A stretch of DNA of 64,000 nucleotides from the NCBI GenBank assembly GCA_945280365.1, contig CALYQD010000002.1, forward strand, positions 248,001-312,000. Direction: 5' to 3'. Under the pieces are notes generated by a model. It had not been told where the DNA came from, searched no databases, and saw only the letters and a list, made by a program, of their open reading frames with translations. The position numbers were made by a program, and so were the translations under genes. Every line of letters starts with the position of its first letter. Position 1 is the stretch's first letter. The DNA comes from an uncultured Apibacter sp. GTDB lineage: Bacteria; Bacteroidota; Bacteroidia; Flavobacteriales; Weeksellaceae. Below are positions 52,657 through 60,406 of this stretch, one piece after another.

Positions 52657-54183
52657 TTATCTTCGACCTCCAATAGATCCTCCACGACTTCCTCCTCCAA
52701 TAGATCCTCCACGACTTCCACTACTTATGGAACCTCCTCCTATTCCACCTCGACTTCCTGAGCTTGGAACTTGATAGGTTGGGGAAGACATACGCGTGGA
52801 ACCGGAATCATAATTTCTAGATCCTCTTGTTACTCCATTAGATCTTGATCCATTTGAATTACCTATAGTATTTCCTGAATTCCCTTGTGTTGTCCCTACA
52901 TTATTTCTAGATCCTCTTATTCCTCCGTTAGATCTCGATCCGTTTGAATTACCTATAGTATTTCCTGAATTCCCTTGTGTTGTCCCTACATTATTTCTAG
53001 ATCCTCTTATTCCTCCGTTAGATCTCGATCCGTTTGAATTACCTATAGTATTTCCTGAATTCCCTTGTGTTGTCCCTACATTATTTCTAGATCCTCTTAT
53101 TCCTCCGTTAGATCTTGATCCGTTTGAATTACCTATTGTATTTTCTGAATTCCCTTGTGTTGTCCCTACATTATTTCTAGATCCTCTTATTCCTCCGTTA
53201 GATCTTGATCCGTTTGAATTACCTATAGTATTTTCTGAATTCCCTTGTATTGTCCCTATATTATTTCTAGATACTCTTATTTCTCCGTTAGATCTTGATC
53301 CGTTTGAATTACTTATCGTATTATTCCTTGAACCAGAAACTATACCTGAATTATTTCTTGAAATAGCCAAATCGTTGCCTCTACTTCCAGAAATAATCGT
53401 ATTTCTATTATTTTGTCTTTGTATACCTTGAATTTGCCTTGAACGGGATGTTCCATAAGACCTAGATATGTATGAACTTCCTCTATAACTATTTAAATAA
53501 GCCGATCTTGAACCATAACTAGGATAGTATCTTGAACAACACCATCCATTATTCCAATAATGATGATGAGGTCTCCAATACCCCGGATAGTATCCCCAAG
53601 ATGGCCCCCAGTAAGAAGGGTAATCCCAGCCAGACCAACCCCAGCCAATTGATACACCCCAGTTCCATCCATAATAAGGTCTCCAATAACTTCTCCACCC
53701 CCAATACGGATCGACCCAATAATTAGAATAATAAGGACCGTAACCTCCATAATAATAATTATTTACTATAGTAACATCATCGTCTCCCCAATTGTCTTTA
53801 CTGTAATTGTAAGTATAAGACCGATCTATTTGCTCACTATAATGATTGGTGCTATTTGTACTAATATCTTCAGAAGAATCATTATCATCATACAATAAGT
53901 CACTTGCATTAGAAGTAGGATCTATATATTTCTTTCCTATGCGTACTTCAGTAGAATTTTGGCTCTCAACGGATGATTTTGAATCGTCATCGTATACATA
54001 ATCGTAAGACGCTTGTTGCTTTTTTTTCTTTTTATTTTTGTGAGTTTTATGAGAATAATATACGCTATCCTCACCGGCATATGAAGTTTGACCTACGTAA
54101 CATGACGTTAAAAAAACTGACACTATTAATAGAGCACATACTTTCATGAAAACTCGTCCTAAATTACAACTGATATTCTTCAT
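52657..54183 (-). CDS. Repeat-rich lipoprotein with Trp/Tyr-rich domain
   Basis: I do not recognise a functional family. The protein has 508 residues, or 496 if the second Met (54147) is used, which gives a classic lipoprotein signal MKVCALLIVSVFLTSC. After an acidic, Ser-rich part (about 60-135), residues about 140-225 are extremely rich in Trp, Tyr and Gly (YWGPSWGYYPGYWRPHHHYW). Residues 291-440 are five 30-residue repeats (GNSNGSRSNGGIRGSRNNVG plus 10 more residues), and the end is Gly/Ser/Arg-rich. It is probably an envelope or surface protein. The FadL-type gene follows 22 bases later. Confidence 0.75.
   Translation of the reverse strand: MKNISCNLGRVFMKVCALLIVSVFLTSCYVGQTSYAGEDSVYYSHKTHKNKKKKKQQASYDYVYDDDSKSSVESQNSTEVRIGKKYIDPTSNASDLLYDDNDSSEDISTNSTNHYSEQIDRSYTYNYSKDNWGDDDVTIVNNYYYGGYGPYYSNYWVDPYWGWRSYWRPYYGWNWGVSIGWGWSGWDYPSYWGPSWGYYPGYWRPHHHYWNNGWCCSRYYPSYGSRSAYLNSYRGSSYISRSYGTSRSRQIQGIQRQNNRNTIISGSRGNDLAISRNNSGIVSGSRNNTISNSNGSRSNGEIRVSRNNIGTIQGNSENTIGNSNGSRSNGGIRGSRNNVGTTQGNSENTIGNSNGSRSNGGIRGSRNNVGTTQGNSGNTIGNSNGSRSNGGIRGSRNNVGTTQGNSGNTIGNSNGSRSNGGIRGSRNNVGTTQGNSGNTIGNSNGSRSNGVTRGSRNYDSGSTRMSSPTYQVPSSGSRGGIGGGSISSGSRGGSIGGGSRGGSIGGRR
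52864..53313 (-). repeat. 90-bp in-frame tandem repeats, five copies
   Basis: Five 90-bp units are nearly identical in DNA; units 3-5 match at protein level and the oldest-looking unit (53224-53313) is the most diverged. A partial sixth copy continues to about 52813. Many scattered copies share GAATTCCCTTGTGTTGTCCC on the plus strand. Confidence 0.92.
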
Positions 54184-54355
54184 GATATTTTTTTAGTAGT
54201 TTATATATTTATTATACTTTTGTTCTTAAATCATTTTGATTCACAAAAGTCATACCAATTTAAGAAAAAACAAAGGTCACAATTGTAAGGTGACTAAATA
54301 ATTTAAGTATGATAACAGCAAATTAAATATAAGTTTAAAACATTAGAAAAGCAAT

Positions 54356-55828
54356 ATGGCAACACTTACATCAAGAGAAGATGATTACAGTAAATGGTAT
54401 AACGAACTGGTAATTAAGGCAGACATGGCTGAAAATTCGGGGGTTAGAGGATGTATGGTTATTAAACCGTATGGTTATGCTATATGGGAAAAAATGCAAC
54501 ATCATTTAGATCAAATGTTTAAAGATACAGGACATGAAAATGCGTATTTTCCTTTATTTATCCCTAAATCTTACTTATCTAAAGAATCAGATCATGTAGA
54601 AGGATTTGCCAAAGAATGTGCTGTGGTTACTCATTACAGATTAAAAAATGCTCCTGACGGTCATGGGGTGGTAGTAGACCCGGAAGCTAAATTAGAAGAG
54701 GAATTGATTGTAAGACCCACTTCTGAAACGATTATATGGAATACTTATAAAAATTGGATTAAATCTCATCGTGATTTGCCTATTCTTATTAATCAATGGG
54801 CCAATGTGGTTCGTTGGGAAATGAGAACCCGACTATTTTTAAGAACTGCAGAGTTTTTATGGCAAGAAGGTCATACGGCTCATGTATCTAAAGAAGAAGC
54901 TATAGAGGAAGCAGAAAAAATGTTGAAAGTTTATACCGAATTTGTAGAAAATTTTATGGCAATACCTGTAATACAAGGAGTAAAATCTCCGGCCGAAAGG
55001 TTTGCCGGTGCGGAAGAAACCTATTGCATTGAGGCAATGATGCAAGACGGTAAAGCACTACAAGCGGGAACTTCCCATTTTTTAGGACAGAATTTTGCCA
55101 AAGCATTTGATGTAAAATATCAATCTAAAGAGGGGAAACAAGAATATGTATGGGCTACATCTTGGGGGGTATCTACACGTCTTATAGGGGCTCTGATTAT
55201 GTCCCATTCTGATAATAACGGCTTGGTACTTCCTCCGAAAATCGCTCCAATTCAAGTAGTTATTGTACCTATACATAAAACCGAAGATCAATTAAATGCT
55301 ATTGCCGATCTGGCTTACACGCTTAAATCTCAACTTAAACAAATGAATATCAGTCTTAAATTTGATGACAGAACTGAATACAAGCCGGGATGGAAATTTA
55401 ACGAATATGAATTAAAAGGGGTACCTGTACGGATAGCCATAGGCCCGAAAGACCTTGAGAACAGACAAGTTGAAATTGCTCGTAGAGATACTTTGGAGAA
55501 ACATTTGCATTCTGTGGACGGATTGGCTGAATATATCCAAAGCTTACTACAAGATATTCAACAAAATATTTTTAATAAAGCAAAAGAACGTAGAGACTCA
55601 TTAATAACTGAAGTAAATACGTACGATGAATTTAAAAAAGTTTTAGATGAGAAAGGAGGATTTGTTTCTGCACATTGGGACGGTTCTTTGGAAGTGGAAG
55701 AAAAAATTAAAGCCGAAACTAAAGCAACTATTAGATGCATCCCTCTAGATGCTAAAGAAGAAAATGGTGTATGTATTTACTCCGGAAAACCTTCCCAAAG
55801 AAGAGTTTTATTTGCTCGAGCTTATTAA
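54356..55828 (+). CDS. proS: Prolyl-tRNA synthetase, short (archaeal/eukaryotic-like) form
   Basis: ProS attaches proline to its tRNA. The 490-residue protein is the short class IIa form with no editing insertion: motif 1 region near 20-60 ([20 protein letters not shown]), motif 2 ([26 protein letters not shown], about 147-172), motif 3 ([19 protein letters not shown]), an anticodon-binding domain (about 300-400, [15 protein letters not shown]) and a C-terminal domain with [20 protein letters not shown]. Bacteroidota commonly use this type. A terminator lies 83 bases downstream. Confidence 0.97.
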   Translation: MATLTSREDDYSKWYNELVIKADMAENSGVRGCMVIKPYGYAIWEKMQHHLDQMFKDTGHENAYFPLFIPKSYLSKESDHVEGFAKECAVVTHYRLKNAPDGHGVVVDPEAKLEEELIVRPTSETIIWNTYKNWIKSHRDLPILINQWANVVRWEMRTRLFLRTAEFLWQEGHTAHVSKEEAIEEAEKMLKVYTEFVENFMAIPVIQGVKSPAERFAGAEETYCIEAMMQDGKALQAGTSHFLGQNFAKAFDVKYQSKEGKQEYVWATSWGVSTRLIGALIMSHSDNNGLVLPPKIAPIQVVIVPIHKTEDQLNAIADLAYTLKSQLKQMNISLKFDDRTEYKPGWKFNEYELKGVPVRIAIGPKDLENRQVEIARRDTLEKHLHSVDGLAEYIQSLLQDIQQNIFNKAKERRDSLITEVNTYDEFKKVLDEKGGFVSAHWDGSLEVEEKIKAETKATIRCIPLDAKEENGVCIYSGKPSQRRVLFARAY

Positions 55829-55910
55829 TGCTTATTTAGCTGTTGTAATTTCGCATTTTCGAAAAAATTTTAAATGAGATTTTTATTAATTAAATAAACA
55901 TAGAATAATG

Positions 55911-55944
55911 AATTGCCTTAATTGTATTAAGGCAATTTTTTTAA
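55911..55944 (+). terminator. Terminator after proS
   Basis: AATTGCCTTAAT (55911-55922) and ATTAAGGCAATT (55926-55937) form a 12-bp perfect stem with a TGT loop, followed by a T-run. Confidence 0.9.
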
Positions 55945-55985
55945 GAATAATTGACTAAAAAATATTACATAAAACACAATAAATT

Positions 55986-57230
55986 TTGAATTCATTTTTA
56001 TATACACTCGGAATTTACCTTTTAGGTATAGGCATGAAAATTGCTTCTTTTTTCCATCCTAAAGCTAAACTTTGGATACGAGGAAGAAAAGGAGTCTTCC
56101 AGAAAATAGAAAGAGAAATTTCTCACAATGACCTTGTTATTTGGATGCATGTGTCTTCTTTGGGTGAATATGAACAGGGACTTCCCCTACTTATTGCTTT
56201 AAGAAAAAAATTTCCTGAATATAAGTTAGCGGTTAGCTTTTTTTCCCCTTCCGGGTATGAAGTAGTTAAAAATAAATGCTTTGCAGATTTTTTGTTTTAT
56301 TTACCTTTGGATACACCTTCTCAAGCAAAAAAATTAATTGAACTTTTACACCCTTCTTACACAATTTTTGTAAAATATGATTTCTGGTATAATGTATTAC
56401 AAGCTCTTATTAGTAAAAACATACCGACTATATTTATATCCAGTGTATTCCGTCCAGATCAAGTATATTTTAAGCCTAGAGGAAAATGGTTTGTTTCAAT
56501 ATTAAAAAAAGTTACGCATTTTTTTGTTCAGGACAATAACTCAAAGACATTATTAAATTCTATTGACATTCAGCAGGTAACCATATCAGGAGATACGCGT
56601 TTTGACAGAGTTAAAATGCTTCTTAAACAAAACAATTATTTAGATTGGCTTTCTATTTTTAAAGAAAATAGTACTTTAATAGTTGCCGGAAGTACGTGGA
56701 AAGAAGATGATGAACTTTTAAAAAACTTTATTAATTCAACTTTCTTCACTAATTGCAAAATACTTATCGCGCCTCATAATATGAATGTTGATTACTTTCA
56801 AAGATTAAGAGCTGAATTTATACCAAAGACGCTGTTATTTTCGGAAATCAAAGATAAAAATCCAGCGGATTATCAAATCTTAATTTTGGATACCGTTGGA
56901 ATACTAACAAAAGTTTACTCATATGCAGATATTTCTTATGTAGGCGGTGGTTTTGGAAAGGAGGGGGTTCATAATGTATTGGAACCTGCTATTTTTGCTT
57001 CTCCCGTTATTTACGGTCCTATTTATGATAAATTTATTGAGGCGGTTGAATTGCTTCAATATGGTGGAGCAGTAATTATACATAATCAAAATAAGTTTAA
57101 TGAAATTTTGGTTGAACTGCTGGCCAATAAAGAAAAAAGAATAATTATTGGTGAGAAGGCAAAGGAATATGTTATAAGCAAGCCTGATTCTGTACAACTT
57201 ACTCTTGATTATTTTGACAAGATTCAATAA
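55986..57230 (+). CDS. waaA: 3-deoxy-D-manno-octulosonic acid transferase (WaaA/KdtA)
   Basis: WaaA adds Kdo to lipid A precursor in lipopolysaccharide synthesis. The 414-residue protein has an N-terminal membrane-associated stretch (FLYTLGIYLLGIGMKIASFF), WIRGRKGVFQKIE (about 34-46), WMHVSSLGEYEQGLPLLIAL, FFSPSGYE (about 87-94), FVKYDFWYN and the GT-B C-domain with GDTRFDRV, AGSTWKEDDELL and SYVGGGFGKEGVHNVLEPA. The start is TTG at 55986; the family-typical N-terminus begins right there. It converges with rsmE. Confidence 0.95.
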   Translation: MNSFLYTLGIYLLGIGMKIASFFHPKAKLWIRGRKGVFQKIEREISHNDLVIWMHVSSLGEYEQGLPLLIALRKKFPEYKLAVSFFSPSGYEVVKNKCFADFLFYLPLDTPSQAKKLIELLHPSYTIFVKYDFWYNVLQALISKNIPTIFISSVFRPDQVYFKPRGKWFVSILKKVTHFFVQDNNSKTLLNSIDIQQVTISGDTRFDRVKMLLKQNNYLDWLSIFKENSTLIVAGSTWKEDDELLKNFINSTFFTNCKILIAPHNMNVDYFQRLRAEFIPKTLLFSEIKDKNPADYQILILDTVGILTKVYSYADISYVGGGFGKEGVHNVLEPAIFASPVIYGPIYDKFIEAVELLQYGGAVIIHNQNKFNEILVELLANKEKRIIIGEKAKEYVISKPDSVQLTLDYFDKIQ

Positions 57231-57338
57231 TTCTATAAAGCCAATTATGGATATATAGTTTTTTAAATAGATAAATTTAGAGCAAATATAAACCTCTGCT
57301 CTTACGTAGTTTGATATTTAATTTATAATGTAAAAAAT

Positions 57339-58034
57339 CTAACTATTATAAAGATAATAACTTGAGGCTATAAAAATTCCAGCCGTTTCTGTTCGTAAGC
57401 GATTTTCACCCAAACTTACTCCGATAGAGCCCATTGAATAAAGTTCTTCTACTTCCTTTTTAGAAAAATCACCTTCGGGACCTACTAAAAGAGTTATTTC
57501 TTTTTCTTTCTCTAAGACTTCTTTTAGTGAAATTTTATTATATTCTTTGTAACAATGTGTTAGGAATAATTTTGTTTGAGAAGATTGTATAAAGTTTTTA
57601 ATAGAAGTTAGTGGAAATACTTCAGGAAAAATTGTTCTTAGGGATTGTTTACATGCGGTTTCTACCTGCTTTTTAATTTTATCAATATTTAAAATTTTCC
57701 TTTCTGAATTAGCACACAATAAAGGAGTAATTTTGGAAATTCCTAGTTCTACGGCTTTTTCTATAAAAAATTCAAATCTGTCTAAATTTTTAGTGGGAGC
57801 TATGGCAATATGCAATCCATTATGAAATGAAAGAGAGGTGGAATATGTTTTTATAATTTCTACCTTAACTCTTTTTCCCAATATTCGTAAGTTTCCCTTT
57901 AAAAGCGCCCCCCTTCCATCTGTAACATAAATTTCATCTCCCTCTCTCATTCTTAGCACTTTAATAATATGGTGTTCTTCCTCTTCCCGAAGTTGTACTT
58001 CGTTTTGATTTATTTCTCCGATAAATAATCTCAT
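57339..58034 (-). CDS. rsmE: 16S rRNA (uracil1498-N3)-methyltransferase RsmE
   Basis: RsmE methylates U1498 of 16S rRNA in the assembled small subunit. The 231-residue SPOUT protein has an N-terminal PUA-like domain (MRLFIGEINQ, HHIIKVLRMREGDEI) and the knot domain with IAPTKNLDRFEFFIEKAVELGISKITPLLCANSE (about 93-126), LLVGPEGDFSKKEVEEL (about 185-201) and VSLGENRLRTETAGIF. Length and motifs are complete. A -7 promoter box lies 21 bases upstream. Confidence 0.96.
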   Translation of the reverse strand: MRLFIGEINQNEVQLREEEEHHIIKVLRMREGDEIYVTDGRGALLKGNLRILGKRVKVEIIKTYSTSLSFHNGLHIAIAPTKNLDRFEFFIEKAVELGISKITPLLCANSERKILNIDKIKKQVETACKQSLRTIFPEVFPLTSIKNFIQSSQTKLFLTHCYKEYNKISLKEVLEKEKEITLLVGPEGDFSKKEVEELYSMGSIGVSLGENRLRTETAGIFIASSYYLYNS

Positions 58035-58054
58035 GCAATGTGGCTTTTATAAAA

Positions 58055-58062
58055 CAAAGTTA
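58055..58062 (-). promoter_or_regulatory. -7 promoter box of rsmE
   Basis: The minus strand reads TAACTTTG, matching TAnnTTTG, 21 bases before the rsmE ATG. Confidence 0.45.
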
Positions 58063-58196
58063 TCTATTTATAATTGAAATTAAAGTCTTGTGTGGATTGA
58101 TCGAAAATTTTTAATGTATTTTTAACGGATAAAGGAAAACTTATTTTATGGATTATTAATACTATTGATTAAATCTATAACTCAACTGATAGTATT

Positions 58197-58222
58197 AAAA
58201 AGAGAGACATAGTATGCCTCTC
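58197..58222 (-). terminator. Terminator of the bacilliredoxin-DUF59 operon
   Basis: On the minus strand GAGAGGCATA (58222-58213) pairs with TATGTCTCTC (58211-58202), with one G-U pair, and is followed by a run of T. It lies 46 bases after the DUF59 gene's stop. Confidence 0.82.
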
Positions 58223-58267
58223 CTTCTTCTCTATATGAGATTAAATAAATTTTAACTTTCTATGTTG

Positions 58268-58594
58268 TTATAAAAGGCCTAGGTCAAATTTAGCTTCTTC
58301 ACTCATCATATCTTTATCCCAGGTAGGCTCAAAAGTAATTTTTACATTTACTTCTTTCACCTCATCTATAGCACTTATTTTTTCTTCTACTTCCATAGGA
58401 AGTGTTTCAGCTACCGGACAATTGGGAGTTGTTAAAGTCATCAATATTTCTACATCTCCTTCGGTGCTTATTTGTATATCATAGATCAGGCCTAATTCAT
58501 AAACATCAACCGGAATTTCTGGATCGTAAACGGTTTTTAATTTCTCAACGATCTTTTCAGATAACGATTGAATTTGTTCTTCTTTTAATGACAT
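58268..58594 (-). CDS. DUF59 (MIP18) iron-sulfur assembly protein, SufT-like
   Basis: This 108-residue protein is a DUF59/MIP18 domain throughout: KLKTVYDPEIPVDVYELGLIYDIQI (about 18-42), the LTTPNCPVAETLPMEVEEKI segment with the conserved Cys (about 73-92) and VKITFEPTWDKDMMSEEA. Family members assist iron-sulfur cluster loading (SUF pathway, SufT/PaaD). No suf genes are adjacent. It starts one base after the bacilliredoxin gene's stop and shares its promoter; a terminator follows. Confidence 0.92.
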   Translation of the reverse strand: MSLKEEQIQSLSEKIVEKLKTVYDPEIPVDVYELGLIYDIQISTEGDVEILMTLTTPNCPVAETLPMEVEEKISAIDEVKEVNVKITFEPTWDKDMMSEEAKFDLGLL

Positions 58595-58595
58595 G

Positions 58596-59009
58596 TTAAC
58601 AAAATTCTGCGTAGGCTTGTTTTAAATTTTCAGCAATCAATTCCGGCGAATGACCTTCAATATGATGTCTTTCTAGGAAATGAACCAATTCTCCATCTTT
58701 AAACAAAGCTATAGAAGGTGATGACGGGGGGAACGGAGCCAAATGTTCTCTAGCTGTTTTTACAGCCTCCACATCAAATCCTGCAAATGCTGTTGTTAAA
58801 TGATCGGGTTTTTTCCCCTCTCCCTCTATTGATAATAATACTCCAGGACGTGCTCCTCCTGCCGCGCATCCACAAACCGAATTAATAATCAATAGAGTGG
58901 TACCTGGTTGTTTTAATGCATCTAATACTTTTTCTGATGTATTTAAATCTTCAAAACCATTATTTGTTAATTGCGCTTTCATTGGCGCTACCATTTCCTC
59001 TGGATACAT
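58596..59009 (-). CDS. Bacilliredoxin, BrxA/BrxB (YphP/YqiW) family
   Basis: Bacilliredoxins remove bacillithiol from S-bacillithiolated proteins. The 137-residue thioredoxin-fold protein has the family's CGC active site at Cys46-Gly-Cys48 (INSVCGCAAGGARPGV), an N-terminal MYPEEMVAPMKAQLTNNGFE and a C-terminal FLERHHIEGHSPELIAENL helix. Length is typical. It heads a two-gene operon with the DUF59 gene and is divergent from rnpA. Its role ties in with the YfiT-type protein at 2.1 kb. Confidence 0.95.
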   Translation of the reverse strand: MYPEEMVAPMKAQLTNNGFEDLNTSEKVLDALKQPGTTLLIINSVCGCAAGGARPGVLLSIEGEGKKPDHLTTAFAGFDVEAVKTAREHLAPFPPSSPSIALFKDGELVHFLERHHIEGHSPELIAENLKQAYAEFC

Positions 59010-59036
59010 ATATTTTGTTTACTATTTATTTTTATG

Positions 59037-59068
59037 CAAAAATAATTAATGTTTATGATTATTACAAA
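59037..59068 (-). promoter_or_regulatory. Promoter of the bacilliredoxin operon
   Basis: On the minus strand TTTG (59068-59065) and TATTTTTG (59044-59037) are 20 bases apart, close to the Bacteroidota consensus. The ATG is 28 bases downstream of the -7 box. Confidence 0.6.
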
Positions 59069-59073
59069 TGCCC

Positions 59074-59081
59074 TATCTTTG
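59074..59081 (+). promoter_or_regulatory. -7 promoter box of rnpA
   Basis: TATCTTTG matches TAnnTTTG, back to back with the bacilliredoxin promoter. It implies an rnpA leader of about 80 bases and rules out the longer upstream reading frame as the start. Confidence 0.5.
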
Positions 59082-59167
59082 GCAGAGGAATTCTTAAAAT
59101 TTTACTTATATCAAAACTGTCATTAATGTTTATGTTATTTATTAGCATTAATGCGGAATATGTTTAT

Positions 59168-59530
59168 ATGAATCAAAAATATTCAAAAGAAGAACATTTA
59201 AAAGGCTACAAACTTATTAAGCATTTGTTTGAAAAAGGAAATTGGTATAATAAATATCCTTTAAGAATCATTTCTTGTGATTCTCCTGAATCCATACGAT
59301 TACATAAAGTAGGTGTGTCAGTATCTAAAAAATGTTTTAAGCATGCTGTGGACAGGAATAGAATTAAGAGGCTGTTACGTGAATGCTATCGGTTGAACAA
59401 ATTAGAATTATATAATACTTTTCCTACCCCACATTTATTCATGATAATCTTTTATGGCAAAGAAATCCCTACCTATAAAATTTTAAGTAAAAGCTATTTG
59501 CGTTTACTTGAAAAAATAAAATCTTCTTAA
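59168..59530 (+). CDS. rnpA: Ribonuclease P protein component
   Basis: RnpA is the protein subunit of RNase P, which trims tRNA 5' leaders. From ATG 59168 it has 120 residues, the family's usual length: MNQKYSKEEHLKGYKLIKHLFEKG, then the RNR motif (GVSVSKKCFKHAVDRNRIKRLLRE, about 50-80) and a C-terminal YLRLLEKIKSS. An open frame extends back to 58916 through the bacilliredoxin gene, but those residues are not family-like. No rpmH lies beside it. It converges with a small membrane gene. Confidence 0.93.
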   Translation: MNQKYSKEEHLKGYKLIKHLFEKGNWYNKYPLRIISCDSPESIRLHKVGVSVSKKCFKHAVDRNRIKRLLRECYRLNKLELYNTFPTPHLFMIIFYGKEIPTYKILSKSYLRLLEKIKSS

Positions 59531-59534
59531 TTAT

Positions 59535-59729
59535 TTATTTGGATTGTACTAATTTCTTTAAACCTTTCACTATAAATATTAGCAGTATACCGAATATTGC
59601 TAATATAGAGCAATAGAAATATTTATCATTAGGATCAGTTGTTAATTCATAACTATAATTAATTTGCGTTGCATTAAAAACGATTATCAGTATAAAAGCA
59701 ATAAGAGTTATATTTAAAAAATATTTCAT
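59535..59729 (-). CDS. Small two-helix membrane protein, unknown
   Basis: This 64-residue protein has two hydrophobic segments (about 4-20 and 40-56) separated by a polar loop (YSYELTTDPNDKYFYC) and a basic C-terminus (KGLKKLVQSK). It has an ATG and a promoter box 14 bases upstream. I do not recognise a family. The regular pattern makes a real small gene plausible. Confidence 0.6.
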   Translation of the reverse strand: MKYFLNITLIAFILIIVFNATQINYSYELTTDPNDKYFYCSILAIFGILLIFIVKGLKKLVQSK

Positions 59730-59742
59730 CTTTAAATTTTTA

Positions 59743-59750
59743 CAAATATA
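59743..59750 (-). promoter_or_regulatory. -7 promoter box of the small membrane gene
   Basis: The minus strand reads TATATTTG, matching TAnnTTTG, 14 bases before the ATG at 59729. Confidence 0.4.
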
Positions 59751-59770
59751 CTAAATATGTTTTTTGTTTT

Positions 59771-60364
59771 TTATTGAGATACTTTTTCCAATAATGATGT
59801 TATATTTGCGGTAAATAGTTTAATGGAAATCGCTAGTAAAATTATCCCAAAAACTTTTTTCATTACTGAAATAACACCTTTTCCCAAGATCTGCTCTAGT
59901 TTTCCGGCATATTTTAAAACTAAGTAAACTACAACCATATTAAGGAGAATAGCAACAATGATATTTTCTGTATGATATTCTGCCTTTAACGCCAAGACGG
60001 CAGTTAATGCTCCGGCACCAGCAATTAAAGGAAATGCTAAAGGTACTATAGAAGCGGACTGTGGTTCATCGATCTTATTTATTTCAATACCAAGAATCAT
60101 TTCTAAGGCTATCACAAAGAGAACCATTGCCCCGGCAACAGCAAAAGAATATACGTCTATTCCTATAAGCTTAAGTAATTTATCTCCTACAAACAAAAAA
60201 GAAATCATGATAGTACAAGCTACCAACGTTGTTTTTTTTGCTTGTAAATATCCTACCTTACTTTTTATGCTAACTATAATAGGGACACTACCAAAAATAT
60301 CAATTATGGCAAACAAAACCATAAAACAACTTGCTATTTCCTGAATAGAAAAATGTACCGGCAT
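59771..60364 (-). CDS. MarC family integral membrane protein
   Basis: MarC-family proteins are six-helix inner-membrane proteins of unclear function; the old link to multiple antibiotic resistance is not supported. The 197 residues from ATG 60364 (MPVHFSIQEIASCFMVLFAI) have DIFGSVPIIVSIKSKVG, a central FAVAGAMVLFVIALEMILGI helix, the PLAFPLIAGAGALTAVLAL segment and a C-terminal KVFGIILLAISIKLF helix. A TTG at 60397 would add 11 residues. It follows batD by 42 bases. Confidence 0.92.
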   Translation of the reverse strand: MPVHFSIQEIASCFMVLFAIIDIFGSVPIIVSIKSKVGYLQAKKTTLVACTIMISFLFVGDKLLKLIGIDVYSFAVAGAMVLFVIALEMILGIEINKIDEPQSASIVPLAFPLIAGAGALTAVLALKAEYHTENIIVAILLNMVVVYLVLKYAGKLEQILGKGVISVMKKVFGIILLAISIKLFTANITSLLEKVSQ

Positions 60365-60406
60365 ATTTAAAATTTTAATTATAAAGAAATTTCTCAATAA
60401 TCTTTT

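Noticed and set aside
52864..53313. CRISPR array suspected from the regular 90-bp period
   Set aside because: The units are contiguous and in frame within a protein gene, with no variable spacers.
57289..57304. AGAGCA/TGCTCT inverted repeat between waaA and rsmE
   Set aside because: Only six base pairs with a 12-base loop and no T-run; too weak to call a terminator.
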